Positions 34,155-43,566 of a stretch of 64,000 nucleotides of DNA are shown in pieces; position 1 is the first letter of the stretch; the number at the start of each line of letters is the position of its first letter. This DNA is from an uncultured Paracoccus sp. (GTDB taxonomy: Bacteria; Pseudomonadota; Alphaproteobacteria; Rhodobacterales; Rhodobacteraceae). The DNA lies in NCBI RefSeq assembly GCF_947487305.1, contig NZ_CANKWH010000002.1, positions 356,523-420,522 on the forward strand, in the 5' to 3' direction. Position numbers and translations under genes: made by a program. The notes beneath the pieces were generated by a model. It saw only the letters and a program-made list of their open reading frames with translations, was not told the DNA's origin and ran no database searches.

Positions 34155-34994
34155 ATGAGCTATAAAAGCATCCTGACCATCCTGTCCGATGAAGGGCAGT
34201 TGCTACAACTTCAGGCTGCCGAGGCGATGGCCCGGCAAGAGGACGGCCATCTGGAAATCCTCTGCCTCGGTTTCGATTTCAGCCAGCCCGGTTACTATTT
34301 CCCCGGCGGCACGCCCTATGTCTTCCAGGAATCGGTCGATTCGGCGGTCGAAGAGGCCGAGGCGCTGAAAGAGGCCGTGACTGTCCGGCTGGAAAACACA
34401 TCGGGCCTGCGCTGGTGCGTCCGCGCCGCCGTGGCCCAGACCGGCGGCATGACCAATCTGGTGGGTATGCGCGCCCGCTACTCCGACCTGACGGTGATGG
34501 CCCAGCCCTATGGCAAGAAGGCCTCGGCCGGCGGCGAGGCGGTGATCGAGGCCGCCATGTTCGAGGGAGGCTGCCCGGTGCTGGTGGTGCCGGATGCCGG
34601 CCTGCCCGAAGGCGGCTTCAAGCGCATCCTGATCGCCTGGAACCAGTCCTCCGAGGCGATGAGCGCGGTGCGCCGCGCCCTGCCCCTGCTGCGCGCCGCC
34701 GAATCAGTGGAGATTGCCATCATCGATCCGGGCCGCAGCGGCGTCGAGCGGTCGGAGCCCGGCGCGGGTCTGGCGCAGATGCTGACGCGCCACGGGGTCA
34801 AGGCGGATGTCGCCGTCATCGCCCGCACCACCCCCACCATCAGCGACGAGATCAACAAGCGCGCGATGGAGATCGACGCCAACCTGATCGTCATGGGCGC
34901 CTATGGCCATTCCCGCTTCCGCGAGGCGATCCTGGGTGGCGCCACCCGCAACATGCTGGAGAAATCCCGCGTGCCCGTTCTGATGGCCCGCTGA
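34155..34994 (+). CDS. Universal stress protein, tandem UspA domains
   Basis: A 279-residue cytoplasmic protein with two Usp halves (about 1-150 and 155-279). The second half ends MGAYGHSRFREAILGGATRNMLEKSRVPVLMAR, holding the G-x2-G-x9-G-S/T ATP-binding signature in the form GAYGHSRFREAILGG. The first half lacks a complete one. AAGGAGG precedes ATG 34155. Often induced by starvation or oxygen limitation. Confidence 0.94.
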   Translation: MSYKSILTILSDEGQLLQLQAAEAMARQEDGHLEILCLGFDFSQPGYYFPGGTPYVFQESVDSAVEEAEALKEAVTVRLENTSGLRWCVRAAVAQTGGMTNLVGMRARYSDLTVMAQPYGKKASAGGEAVIEAAMFEGGCPVLVVPDAGLPEGGFKRILIAWNQSSEAMSAVRRALPLLRAAESVEIAIIDPGRSGVERSEPGAGLAQMLTRHGVKADVAVIARTTPTISDEINKRAMEIDANLIVMGAYGHSRFREAILGGATRNMLEKSRVPVLMAR

Positions 34995-35001
34995 CGGCCC
35001 G

Positions 35002-35994
35002 CTAATGCCGGTGGCCGTGACCCCCGTGGTCATGGCCGTCATCATGATCATGGTCGTGGTCATGATCCTCGGCCAGATCCTCGCCCGGTTCGTCGGCGCA
35101 ATCGCTGCCCGGCAATTCGATCTCGATCGTGGTGTGATGGATGCTGAACTTCTCGCGCAGCATCAACTTGGCGTCGCGGATCAGCCCGTGGAACTCGGTC
35201 GTCTCGGCAATCAGGTGGACCGAGGCGGCGTTGCGCTTTTCGTCGATCTGCCACAGGTGCAGGTGATGCGCGCCGGAGGCCCCCGGCATCTGGCCAAGCG
35301 CGCCTAGCACCTCGTCAGGCTCGATCCCCGGCGGTGCGGCCAGCATCAGGCTGCGGAAGATCGGGCCGATCTCGCCGGCGATGTGCCACAGGATCACCAC
35401 CGAGATCAGCACGGTCAGGATCGGGTCGGCCAGGTACCAGCCAAAGGCCCAGATCAGCGCCCCGCCGATGATGACCGCGACCGAGACACCGGCATCCGCC
35501 AGGTTGTGCAGGAAGGCCGCGCGGATGTTCACGCTTTCCTTGGCCGAGCGATAGACAAGCGCCGCCGTCGCCAGATCGACGATCAGCGCGAAACTCGCCA
35601 GACCCATGACCAGCCCGCCCGCGACCTCGGGCGGATCGGTCAGCCGGCCGAAGGCCTCGATCGCCAGCCAGATCGACACGGCGATGAGGGCGAGGAAGTT
35701 CACGAAGGCCGCGACGATTTCGGCCCGGCCCCAGCCAAAGCTGAAATCGGGCGTGGCCGGGCGCTGCGCCAGCCGCCGCGCGCCGAAGGCCAGCACCAGC
35801 GCCATCGCATCCGACAGGTTATGCACCCCGTCGGCGATGAGCGCGGTCGAATCGGCGACATAGCCGCCGACGATCTGCGCCCCGGTCAGCGCCAGGTTGA
35901 CGATCACCGCCCAGACGATCGCGCGGTCTCCCGTCGGCACCGGATGGCTGTGCCCGTGATGACCATGCCCGCCGTGGCTGTGACCGCCCGCCAT
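35002..35994 (-). CDS. Cation diffusion facilitator (Zn/Cd-type) with His-rich termini
   Basis: A 330-residue, six-helix exporter. The metal sites are HNLSD in helix 2 (ADGVHNLSDAMAL) and HNLAD in helix 5 (AFLHNLADAGVSV), the HxxxD/HxxxD pattern of zinc/cadmium CDFs. A cytoplasmic domain (AHHLHLWQIDEK, HHTTIEIE) follows. Both ends are His-rich (GGHSHGGHGHHGHSH and a DHDHDHDHD tail). The start ATG overlaps the polA stop as TGATG, indicating translational coupling. It pumps divalent metal from the cytoplasm, probably zinc. Confidence 0.95.
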   Translation of the reverse strand: MAGGHSHGGHGHHGHSHPVPTGDRAIVWAVIVNLALTGAQIVGGYVADSTALIADGVHNLSDAMALVLAFGARRLAQRPATPDFSFGWGRAEIVAAFVNFLALIAVSIWLAIEAFGRLTDPPEVAGGLVMGLASFALIVDLATAALVYRSAKESVNIRAAFLHNLADAGVSVAVIIGGALIWAFGWYLADPILTVLISVVILWHIAGEIGPIFRSLMLAAPPGIEPDEVLGALGQMPGASGAHHLHLWQIDEKRNAASVHLIAETTEFHGLIRDAKLMLREKFSIHHTTIEIELPGSDCADEPGEDLAEDHDHDHDHDDGHDHGGHGHRH

Positions 35995-38810
35995 CAATGC
36001 GCCTCGGCCCAGTTGTCGCCCACACCCGCATCGACGACCAGCGGCACGTCGAGCTTCACCGCCGGTTCGGCTGCGCCCTCCATCACCCGGCGGGCGGTGG
36101 CGATCAGGTCATCGACGGCATCCTCGCGCACCTCGAAGACCAGTTCGTCATGGACCTGCAGCAGCATTCTGGCCGGAAGATCGGCGATGGCCTCGGGCAT
36201 GCGGATCATGGCGCGGCGGATGATATCGGCCGCCGCCCCCTGGATCGGCGCGTTGATCGCCGCGCGCTTGGCCCCGCCCGCCGCCGGGCCGTTGGCGTTT
36301 ATGTTCGGCGTGTTGATCCGCCGCCCGAACAGGGTGCGCACGAAACCGTCGCGCTTGGCGTCGGCCACGGTCTTGTCCATGTATTCGCGGATGCCGGGGA
36401 AACGCTGGAAATAGGTGTCGATGAAGGCCTGCGCCTCGGCCCGCGGAATGCGCAGGTTGCGCGACAGGCCAAAGCCCGAGATGCCGTAGATCACCCCGAA
36501 ATTGATCGCCTTGGCCTGACGGCGGACCATCGGGTCCATGCCCTCCACCGGCACGCCGAACATCTGGCTGGCGGTCATGGCGTGGATGTCGATGCCCTCG
36601 TGAAAGGCCTGCTGCAGCGCCGGGATATTGGCGACATGGGCAAGGATGCGCAGCTCGATCTGGCTGTAATCGAGGCTGACGAGCTTGTTGCCCTTTTCGG
36701 CGATGAAGGCCTCGCGGATGCGGCGGCCCTCTTCGGTGCGAATGGGGATGTTCTGCAGGTTCGGCTCGGTCGAGGCCAGCCGCCCGGTCTGCGCCCCGGT
36801 GATGGAATAGCTGGTGTGGACGCGCCCGGTTTCGGGGTTCACATAGGTCGGTAGCGCGTCGGTATAGGTGGATTTCAGCTTGGCCACCCCGCGCCAGTCC
36901 AGCACCCGGGCGGGCAGGTCATGGCCTTCGGCCGCCAAGTCCTCCAGCACATCGGCGCTGGTGGAATAGGCCCCGGACTTTCCCTTGGCTCCACCCTGCA
37001 AGCCCATCTGGTCAAACAAAATTTCACCCAGCTGCTTCGGACTGCCAAGGTTGAACTTGGTCCCCGCCAGCCCCTGCGCCTCGTCCTCGTATTGCGCCAT
37101 CTTCTGGGCAAAGGCGCCCGACATGCGCGACAGGTGCTGCGGGTCGATGCGGATGCCGGCCATCTCCATCCCGGCCAGAACCGGGATCATCGGGCGCTCC
37201 AGCCGCTCATAGGCGGTGGTCACGGCATTGGGCATCAGCTGCGGGCGGAAGATCTGCCACAGGCGCAGGGTCACATCGGCATCCTCGGCGGCATAGCCGG
37301 TGGCCTTGTCCACCGGCACCTGCGCAAAACTGATCTGCGACTTGCCCGAACCGATCAACTCCTTGATCGGCTGCGGCGCATGGCCGAGGTAGTTCTGCGA
37401 CAGCTCGTCCATGCCGTGATTATGCAGCCCCGCGTGAAGGGCATAGGAGAGCAGCATGGTGTCATCCAGGGGCGCCATGCGGACGCCGTGCCGGGCGAGG
37501 ATCTTCCAGTCATATTTGGCATTGTGCAGGATCTTCAGGATCGCATCGTCTTCCAGCACCGGCTTCAGCGCCGTCAGCACCGCATCGCGGTCCATCTGCC
37601 CCTCGGCCTTCGCGCCGCCGCCGAACAGGTCAGCCTCGCCCGCGACATGGCCAAGCGGGATATAGCCGGCCTTGCCCGCCGTCACGCAAAGCGAGATGCC
37701 GACCAGTTCGGCCTGCATCTCGTCAAGGCTGGTGGTCTCGGTATCGATGGCGACATGGCCGGCCTCGCGGATCTCGGCGATCCATTGCGCCAGCGTCGCG
37801 GTATCCGAGATGGTCGTGTAGCTGGCGCGGTCGATGGCCGGGAAATCCGGCCCGCCCTTGGGCGGCACCCCAGCGCCATCGGCGGCCGGCGCAACCGGGG
37901 CGCTGCTGATCACCGGCGCCTCGGCCTTGAAGCGTTCGGCCACGCGGTTGGTCAGGGTGCGGAACTCCATCTCGGACAGGAAGCCCATCAGCACCTGCGG
38001 GTCCGGCTCCTTCACCTCGAGGCTGTCCAGCGTGAAATCCAGCGGTGTGTCGCAATCCAGCGTCACCAGCCGCTTGGAAATGCGGATCTGCTCGGCATGG
38101 TCGATCAGGGTCTGGCGGCGCTTCGGCTGCTTGATCTCGCCCGCGCGTTCCAGCAGCGTCTCCAGATCGCCATATTCCTGAATCAGCAGCGCAGCGGTCT
38201 TGATGCCGATGCCCGGTGCGCCCGGCACGTTGTCGACCGCATCCCCGGCCAGCGACTGCACATCGACCACCCGGTCAGGTCCCACGCCGAATTTCTCGAA
38301 CACCTCGTCCGGGCCGATCGGCTGGTTCTTCATCGGGTCCAGCATGCCGACGCCATTGCCCACCAGCTGCATCAGGTCCTTGTCCGAGCTGATGATGGTG
38401 ACCGAACCGCCGGCATCGCGCGCCTGACAGGAGAGCGCGGCGATGATGTCATCGGCCTCATAGCCCTCGGTCTCGATGCAGGCGATGTTGAAGGCCTTCG
38501 TCGCCTCGCGGGTCAGCGGGAATTGCGGGCGCAGATCCTCGGGCAGCTCGGGGCGGTTGGCCTTGTAGTCGGGATAGATCTCGTTGCGGAAGGTTTTCGC
38601 GGAATGGTCAAAGATCACCGCCGCATGGGTCGGCGCATCCGCCCCGCGCTCGTCGGTGACGTATTTCCACAGCATGTTGCAGAAGCCCGCCACCGCGCCG
38701 ATGGGCAGTCCGTCGGATTTCCGGGTCAACGGCGGCAGCGCGTGATAGGCGCGGAAGATGAAGGCCGAGCCGTCGATGAGATGCAGGTGGTGGCCTTTGC
38801 CAAAGCTCAT
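35994..38810 (-). CDS. polA: DNA polymerase I
   Basis: A 938-residue, three-domain enzyme. The 5'-nuclease domain (HLIDGSAFIFRAYHALPPL near the start, DKDLMQLV) and a 3'-5' exonuclease domain with IDTETTSLDEM (DxE intact, so proofreading is likely) precede the polymerase domain. The latter has LDYSQIELRILAHV, RRQAKAINFGVIYG and LQVHDELVFE. It acts in Okazaki fragment processing and repair. ATG 38810 gives a normal start; longer frames to 39068 cover another gene. Confidence 0.98.
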   Translation of the reverse strand: MSFGKGHHLHLIDGSAFIFRAYHALPPLTRKSDGLPIGAVAGFCNMLWKYVTDERGADAPTHAAVIFDHSAKTFRNEIYPDYKANRPELPEDLRPQFPLTREATKAFNIACIETEGYEADDIIAALSCQARDAGGSVTIISSDKDLMQLVGNGVGMLDPMKNQPIGPDEVFEKFGVGPDRVVDVQSLAGDAVDNVPGAPGIGIKTAALLIQEYGDLETLLERAGEIKQPKRRQTLIDHAEQIRISKRLVTLDCDTPLDFTLDSLEVKEPDPQVLMGFLSEMEFRTLTNRVAERFKAEAPVISSAPVAPAADGAGVPPKGGPDFPAIDRASYTTISDTATLAQWIAEIREAGHVAIDTETTSLDEMQAELVGISLCVTAGKAGYIPLGHVAGEADLFGGGAKAEGQMDRDAVLTALKPVLEDDAILKILHNAKYDWKILARHGVRMAPLDDTMLLSYALHAGLHNHGMDELSQNYLGHAPQPIKELIGSGKSQISFAQVPVDKATGYAAEDADVTLRLWQIFRPQLMPNAVTTAYERLERPMIPVLAGMEMAGIRIDPQHLSRMSGAFAQKMAQYEDEAQGLAGTKFNLGSPKQLGEILFDQMGLQGGAKGKSGAYSTSADVLEDLAAEGHDLPARVLDWRGVAKLKSTYTDALPTYVNPETGRVHTSYSITGAQTGRLASTEPNLQNIPIRTEEGRRIREAFIAEKGNKLVSLDYSQIELRILAHVANIPALQQAFHEGIDIHAMTASQMFGVPVEGMDPMVRRQAKAINFGVIYGISGFGLSRNLRIPRAEAQAFIDTYFQRFPGIREYMDKTVADAKRDGFVRTLFGRRINTPNINANGPAAGGAKRAAINAPIQGAAADIIRRAMIRMPEAIADLPARMLLQVHDELVFEVREDAVDDLIATARRVMEGAAEPAVKLDVPLVVDAGVGDNWAEAH

Positions 38811-38922
38811 GTCGGTGGTCCCCTTCTGTTCGGGGTCCGTTTTGGCATGAAGTGGCGGTGGTGGCAAAGGGGGCACCGCCCCCCGTCGCCCGCGATCCAT
38901 CAGACCGGCGGGAGTCCGGCCC

Positions 38923-39126
38923 TTAGTGGTCGTCGTGGGCGTGCTCGCGGTCGATGACGAAGCGCTTGTCGCAATAGCCGCATTCGACCCAGCCGGTATC
39001 GCGCGGAATCGCCAGCCAGACGCGGGGATGGCCGAGGCCGACCAGATCCTCGTCGCCGTCGCAGGCAACCTTCCAGCGGGTGACGGTTACGGTCTCGGGT
39101 GCGTCCTGGCCTTGCGATGCGGTCAT
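38923..39126 (-). CDS. Zinc-finger CHCC domain protein
   Basis: A 67-residue protein with the CHCC zinc-finger pattern ([21 protein letters not shown] ... [12 protein letters not shown]), the Cys-x(n)-His-x(n)-Cys-x2-Cys ligands. It is the bacterial relative of mitochondrial complex I subunit NDUFS6, which helps assemble NADH dehydrogenase. It ends in a His-rich AHDDH. No complex I genes are near. Confidence 0.93.
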   Translation of the reverse strand: MTASQGQDAPETVTVTRWKVACDGDEDLVGLGHPRVWLAIPRDTGWVECGYCDKRFVIDREHAHDDH

Positions 39127-39194
39127 GTCGGTTCCTTGAGCTTTGCCCGGATTAGGGGTTAGTTGGTTCCGATATTAGCGAGAGACAGGGGACG

Positions 39195-40145
39195 ATGCCA
39201 GACGGATCGGGCCAGAACAGGGCGCGCAATGCGATCGAAATCACCGGCTTGCGCAAGACCTATGCCGCCAGCGGGCGTCAGGCGCCGAAAGAGGCGCTGA
39301 AGGGGCTGGACCTGGCGATTCCCGCGGGCAGCATCTTCGGACTGCTGGGGCCGAACGGAGCCGGCAAGTCGACGACCATCAACATCCTCGCCGGGCTGGT
39401 CAACAAGACCGCCGGACAGGTGGTGATCTGGGGTTTCGATCAGGACGTGAACCCGCGCCAGTCCCGCGCCGCCATCGGGGTGATGCCGCAGGAATTGAAC
39501 ATCGACCCGTTCTTCACCCCGCGCGCCAGCCTCGAGGTGCAGGCCGGGCTCTACGGCGTGCCGAAATCCGAGCGCTGGACTGACGAGCTGCTGGAACTGG
39601 TCGGGCTGACCGATCAGGCCGAAAGCTATACCCGCAATCTCTCGGGCGGGATGAAGCGGCGGCTGCTTCTGGCCAAGGCGCTGGTCCACCGGCCGCATGT
39701 GCTGGTGCTGGACGAGCCGACGGCGGGGGTGGATATCGGGCTGCGCGAGATGCTGTGGGCCAATGTGCGCAAGCTGAATGCGCAGGGCATGACCATCATC
39801 CTGACGACGCACTACCTCGAGGAAGCCGAGCAGATGTGCGACGAAATCGCCATCATCAACCATGGCAGCCTGATCGTGCGTGACCGGACCGAGGCGCTGC
39901 TGGGCCGGATGGATGGCAAGACGCTGGTGATCGACGCGGGCGGGCGGGTCGCAGTGCCGGCGCTGCCCGAGGGCGCGCGGGCCGACTGGCGCGCCGACGG
40001 ACGGCTGGCGATCAGCTATCCGCCCTCGCGGGTCCGCGCCGACCAGTTGATCGACGCGCTGCGCGGTGGCGGCGTGCCGATCATCGACGTGGCGATCGAG
40101 GCGCCGGATCTTGAGGATGTCTTTGTCGACCTGACACGGGGGTGA
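39195..40145 (+). CDS. ABC transporter ATP-binding protein
   Basis: A 316-residue ATPase of the CcmA/drug-export (ABC-2) type. Walker A is GPNGAGKST (about 56-64), the signature is NLSGGMKRR, Walker B VLVLDEPTAGVD, and H-loop TTHYLEEAEQ. A C-terminal DUF4162-like domain follows. It would drive an ABC-2 permease, but none is adjacent; the next gene is a GFA enzyme. It may pair with a permease elsewhere. Confidence 0.94.
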   Translation: MPDGSGQNRARNAIEITGLRKTYAASGRQAPKEALKGLDLAIPAGSIFGLLGPNGAGKSTTINILAGLVNKTAGQVVIWGFDQDVNPRQSRAAIGVMPQELNIDPFFTPRASLEVQAGLYGVPKSERWTDELLELVGLTDQAESYTRNLSGGMKRRLLLAKALVHRPHVLVLDEPTAGVDIGLREMLWANVRKLNAQGMTIILTTHYLEEAEQMCDEIAIINHGSLIVRDRTEALLGRMDGKTLVIDAGGRVAVPALPEGARADWRADGRLAISYPPSRVRADQLIDALRGGGVPIIDVAIEAPDLEDVFVDLTRG

Positions 40146-40149
40146 TGTC

Positions 40150-40596
40150 ATGAGCGTTCACACCGGAAGCTGCCGCTGTGGCCGGGTGCGCCTTGGCGTC
40201 ACCGGCGCGCCGATGCTGACCATGGCCTGCCATTGCACCGGCTGCCAGCGGATGACCGCCAGCGCCTTCTCGCTGTCGAGCCTCTATCATCAGGATGCCG
40301 TGACCATCGAGGGCGAGACGGTGATGGGCGGGATGCAGGGCGAGTTGCAGCATCACTGCTGCGCCTTCTGCCTCAGCTGGGTCTTCACCCGCGCCGATTT
40401 CCTCGGCCCGCTCGTCAACATCCGCAGCACCATGATCGAGGGTGGCGCAGCTGCAAAACCCTTCATCGAATGCTGGCTCGAGGAAAAACTGCCTTGGGTC
40501 AGCATCGGCGCAACCCATGCCTATCGGCAGTTCCCGCCCGAGGCGCAGTTTCCCGCGCTGATGGCGGAATTTGCCCGGCAGTCCGTGCGGGGCTGA
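40150..40596 (+). CDS. GFA family (glutathione-dependent formaldehyde-activating/CENP-V) protein
   Basis: A 148-residue zinc protein of the GFA fold. Zinc-site Cys motifs are CRCGRVRLG (about 8), CHCTGCQRM (about 27-32), and HCCAFC (about 77-82). Some members catalyse S-hydroxymethylglutathione formation, but most do not and are of unknown substrate. It lies five bases behind the ABC ATPase gene. Confidence 0.93.
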   Translation: MSVHTGSCRCGRVRLGVTGAPMLTMACHCTGCQRMTASAFSLSSLYHQDAVTIEGETVMGGMQGELQHHCCAFCLSWVFTRADFLGPLVNIRSTMIEGGAAAKPFIECWLEEKLPWVSIGATHAYRQFPPEAQFPALMAEFARQSVRG

Positions 40597-40621
40597 CGAC
40601 CGGCGCGCCCCGCCCGCGCGA

Positions 40622-41296
40622 TCAATGCGCGGTCATTTCGGAGACGATCTGATCCGCGCTCAGCGCGGCGGGGTAATAGGTCGGCCAGTTGGTCAGTTCG
40701 GCCAGCAGCTTGGCGCGGTCATCGCCCCAGTAGAGGTGATAGTGATCGGCCTTTTCCGGCGCGATGCGATGATCGCCGAACTGGATGAAGCGCGGCGCAT
40801 GGGCATCGCCCTCCTGCTTCTCGAAGATGAAACGAACGCCGCGATTGCCCTTCTCATAGGTCAGGATCTCGTGGCCGTCGCTGGCATAGCGGCCTTCGAC
40901 CTTGCCCGAGGCGCGATGAAAGGTGACGCGGTCGCCATCGATGGTGATGCGATCGACATCGGTCCGGTAGCCGGTCTCGTAATAGCTGCGATACTCCTTG
41001 GCGCTTTTGTCGCCATGCGCGGCCTTGTGCGCCATGACCGGATCGAGGTTTCCGGCCTTCAGCAGCGGATAGACCGATTGCCAGTCGCCCTGCCAGTCCG
41101 ACAGCTCGCGCGCGGCGATCTGGTCATCATCGAAATAGCCCTCGTGGATCCGCTCGGCGGCGTCGGCATGGCTGTGGCCATGATGGTCGTGCGACTGCGC
41201 CTCGGCGGTGCTCTCGGTCGCCGCGGCGGGGCTGGCCAGTCCCAGCATGGCGAGGGCTGCGACAAGGCTGATCGGGCGGAGGAAGTGGGGTTTCAT
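40622..41296 (-). CDS. zinT: ZinT/YodA-family periplasmic zinc-binding protein
   Basis: A 224-residue secreted lipocalin-like protein with a signal peptide ending ...ASPAAA. A His-rich segment (SHDHHGHSHADAAE) follows the signal. The ZinT core is clear: GYFDDDQIAARELSDWQGDWQSVYPLL, YKTD-like YETGYRTDV, and the late FIQFGDHRIAPEKADHYHLYWGDD with metal-binding His residues. It scavenges zinc (or cadmium) in the periplasm. A Zur-like palindrome lies upstream. ATG 41296 is the best start. Confidence 0.95.
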   Translation of the reverse strand: MKPHFLRPISLVAALAMLGLASPAAATESTAEAQSHDHHGHSHADAAERIHEGYFDDDQIAARELSDWQGDWQSVYPLLKAGNLDPVMAHKAAHGDKSAKEYRSYYETGYRTDVDRITIDGDRVTFHRASGKVEGRYASDGHEILTYEKGNRGVRFIFEKQEGDAHAPRFIQFGDHRIAPEKADHYHLYWGDDRAKLLAELTNWPTYYPAALSADQIVSEMTAH

Positions 41297-41330
41297 GTCC
41301 CTTGATCTTTCGTTGTTTCGGATCAATTTA

Positions 41331-41350
41331 TGTTGCGTTATAACATAACA
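41331..41350. promoter_or_regulatory. Zur-like operator upstream of zinT
   Basis: TGTTGCGTTATAACATAACA is a 20-base dyad, with half-sites TGTTGCGTTA and TGTTATGTTA. It resembles the Zur box of Alphaproteobacteria (GTTATA-type arms around a TA centre) and lies 35 bases before the zinT ATG. Zur would repress zinT when zinc is plentiful. Confidence 0.65.
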
Positions 41351-41446
41351 ATCATGATTTAGGCGAAACCGCGAAGGGCTGTAGTCGATCCGTCTGGCGT
41401 CAGGTCAGGCAAGGGGCGGCATCGCCACCCCCTGCCCTGTGACAGA

Positions 41447-41827
41447 TCAGCCGCGCGTGGATACCATCGGCCCCATCATCCGCCCGCCCATGATGTGCAG
41501 GTGGAAATGTGGCACCTCCTGCACGCCATCGCTGCCGGCATTGGTGATCGCGCGGAAGCCGTTGCCGCCGTCCAGCGTCACCCCCTCGAGCCGCGCAACC
41601 TCGGCGCAGAGCCGCATGAATCCGGTGATCTCCTCGGGCGTGGCCTTGGCCGAGAAATCGTCGAAGCTGACATAGCGGCCCTTGGGAATGACCAAGACAT
41701 GCACCGGCGCCTTGGGCGCGATGTCGCGGAAGGCCAGCGCGTGCTCGTTCTCGGCCACGGTCTGGTTCGGGATCTCGCCTCGCAGGATGCGGGCGAAAAT
41801 GTTCTGGTCGTCATAGGCGGGGGCCAT
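41447..41827 (-). CDS. HIT family hydrolase (HinT-like)
   Basis: A 126-residue protein with the histidine triad PHFHLHIMGG (HxHxH, about 104-108). The catalytic His is the middle one of HFHLH. It hydrolyses purine nucleotide phosphoramidates or related adenylates. Sequence start NIFARILRGEIPNQTVAENEHALAF is typical of the HinT branch. It lies next to the GT14 gene on the same strand. Confidence 0.96.
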   Translation of the reverse strand: MAPAYDDQNIFARILRGEIPNQTVAENEHALAFRDIAPKAPVHVLVIPKGRYVSFDDFSAKATPEEITGFMRLCAEVARLEGVTLDGGNGFRAITNAGSDGVQEVPHFHLHIMGGRMMGPMVSTRG

Positions 41828-41847
41828 GGGGCAATCCTTTCCTGCGG

Positions 41848-43422
41848 TCAGTCAAAAAGCTTCGGCGTCGAGACCAGATCATGCGCGACCTGTGGCGACA
41901 CATCCAGAAAAGCCATCATCGCATCGGTGTTCAACTCGTCATCCTGAAGCGCCGAGATGACGTGGAAATCGGCATAGTTCATGTCCCTCAGGCGCTCGGC
42001 CTCTTCCTCCAAGTCGGCGCGGACGGTCGGCAGGATGCGTTCGACCAGTTCGGGCGAGGTGTTCTTGCCGGCCAGCCCGACCCGGCCGATATGGCCGCGC
42101 ACATAGGCGTCGTCGAATTGCGTATCGATCAGCAGGATACGGGTATTCGCGCGCTCGCCGCTGAAATCGCTGATCAGCTCCAGCGCCGAGGGGTCAAGGC
42201 AGATCACCAATTGCCGGCTGTCGAACTGCTCGAACAGAAGTCGCAGCAGCGCGCGGCGGTGGCGGTGCCGCTTGGCGAGGGTATTCTCGGTGCCTCCCAG
42301 ATCGGGCAGGTTCGCCGCTTCCTCGTTGAAGAGGTAATCGACCGCCGCGATGCCGGTCTGTTCACGGATGGCGGCGGTCAGGCGCTTGGCCACGTGCCAT
42401 TTCTTCGCCACGACGATCCGAAGCGCGTGCTTTCGCCCCAGCCCGGCATCCCCTTCCCAGAAGCGCGGGGCGAAGCGGCGGCCGACGCGCCCCCGCCCGG
42501 CGAGAAAGCGGAACAGGCCCGGCCCCTCGTTCGAGATGGCAAAGCGCGTGCCCTCGGCCTGCCACAGCGCCCCCAGCTTGGCCTTCAACTCCTGCGCCTC
42601 GGGGCTGATCTTGCGGGCGAACAGGTAGTCCTGCGAGACCAGCAGATCGTAATGGTCGTTGTAGAAGGTCACCGGCATCCCGTAATCGGTGAACATCAGG
42701 AAGGTCGGCGTGCGCGAGCGGATCTCGTCGCGCGGCACGACATGGGGCACCAGCGTCTGGAAGAAGGTCTCGTCGGGAATCCAGGTCCGGGCGAAGAAGC
42801 GGATGATCTCGGGTCGCTTGTCGCAGAGTTTCAACAGTTTCTCGACCGTCTGGCGGCGCAGGCACCACCATTGCGAGCCGATCATCATGCGGATGTCATC
42901 CGGCACCTTGCGCTGGATCCCCAGACGGCGCTGCAAATCGAGGCTGGCATAGAACAGCCGCTTGTTCTTGCGCTCGTTGAAGAGGTGATAGCGCGACAGC
43001 CGCTCTTCCTTGATGCCGGTCTTGATCCAGCCGCCATCGTAGAAATCGACCGTCTCGATATAGTCGCAATCCTCGGCATCGAGGAATTCATGCGCCTCCT
43101 CGGCCGATTTGATCGGCATGCAATCGCCCGAGAGCATGTAGAAATGCGTGGCCAGCGGAAAATCTTCGCAGGCCGCCCGCAGCGCCGACAGCGTCGCCGC
43201 CACCAGCGACCATTCGCCCCAGCCGCATTTGTAGCGCCGTCGCGCGAAAGTTACGCCGGGATTTCCGGCCAGTGCCTCGGTGATGCGGGCGAAATCGCCC
43301 GGGTCCGAACGGCCGTCGAAATGGATCGCGACGTAATCGCCGGTCGCCGTCAGCCGCGTGGCCTGCTGGATGACGGCCTCGGGCTCTTTATGCGTCAGCA
43401 GGATGAAGGCGATCCGGGCCAT
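41848..43422 (-). CDS. GT14-type beta-1,6-N-acetylglucosaminyltransferase with C-terminal DUF5928-like domain
   Basis: A 524-residue protein. The N-terminal half is a core-2/I-branching enzyme family (GT14) domain: FILLTHKEPEAVIQQATRL, YVAIHFDGRSD, HFYMLSGDCMPIKS (about 93-106), GSQWWCLRR and WIPDETFFQTLV. The C-terminal half (about 300-524, DLGGTENTLAKRHRHRRALLRLLFEQFDSRQL) resembles a DUF5928 region typical of Rhodobacteraceae. No signal or membrane segment. It probably adds GlcNAc or another sugar to an exported glycan. It faces the sulfotransferase gene divergently. Confidence 0.88.
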   Translation of the reverse strand: MARIAFILLTHKEPEAVIQQATRLTATGDYVAIHFDGRSDPGDFARITEALAGNPGVTFARRRYKCGWGEWSLVAATLSALRAACEDFPLATHFYMLSGDCMPIKSAEEAHEFLDAEDCDYIETVDFYDGGWIKTGIKEERLSRYHLFNERKNKRLFYASLDLQRRLGIQRKVPDDIRMMIGSQWWCLRRQTVEKLLKLCDKRPEIIRFFARTWIPDETFFQTLVPHVVPRDEIRSRTPTFLMFTDYGMPVTFYNDHYDLLVSQDYLFARKISPEAQELKAKLGALWQAEGTRFAISNEGPGLFRFLAGRGRVGRRFAPRFWEGDAGLGRKHALRIVVAKKWHVAKRLTAAIREQTGIAAVDYLFNEEAANLPDLGGTENTLAKRHRHRRALLRLLFEQFDSRQLVICLDPSALELISDFSGERANTRILLIDTQFDDAYVRGHIGRVGLAGKNTSPELVERILPTVRADLEEEAERLRDMNYADFHVISALQDDELNTDAMMAFLDVSPQVAHDLVSTPKLFD

Positions 43423-43566
43423 GGTCTTGGCGTCTTTTCCCGTTGCTTATTAAGCAGACCGTGTCGTCTGGCGTTGAAAACATCGCACCGATTTGCTTTC
43501 TGTCTGTAACGAGTTTGACCGGCAGGGCAAGAAGCCCGAGGCAATATGCTCTAGGCGCCGGCGTCG

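Noticed and set aside
36921..38957. A long plus-strand open frame opposite polA
   Set aside because: Antisense to polA, no domain or start signal.
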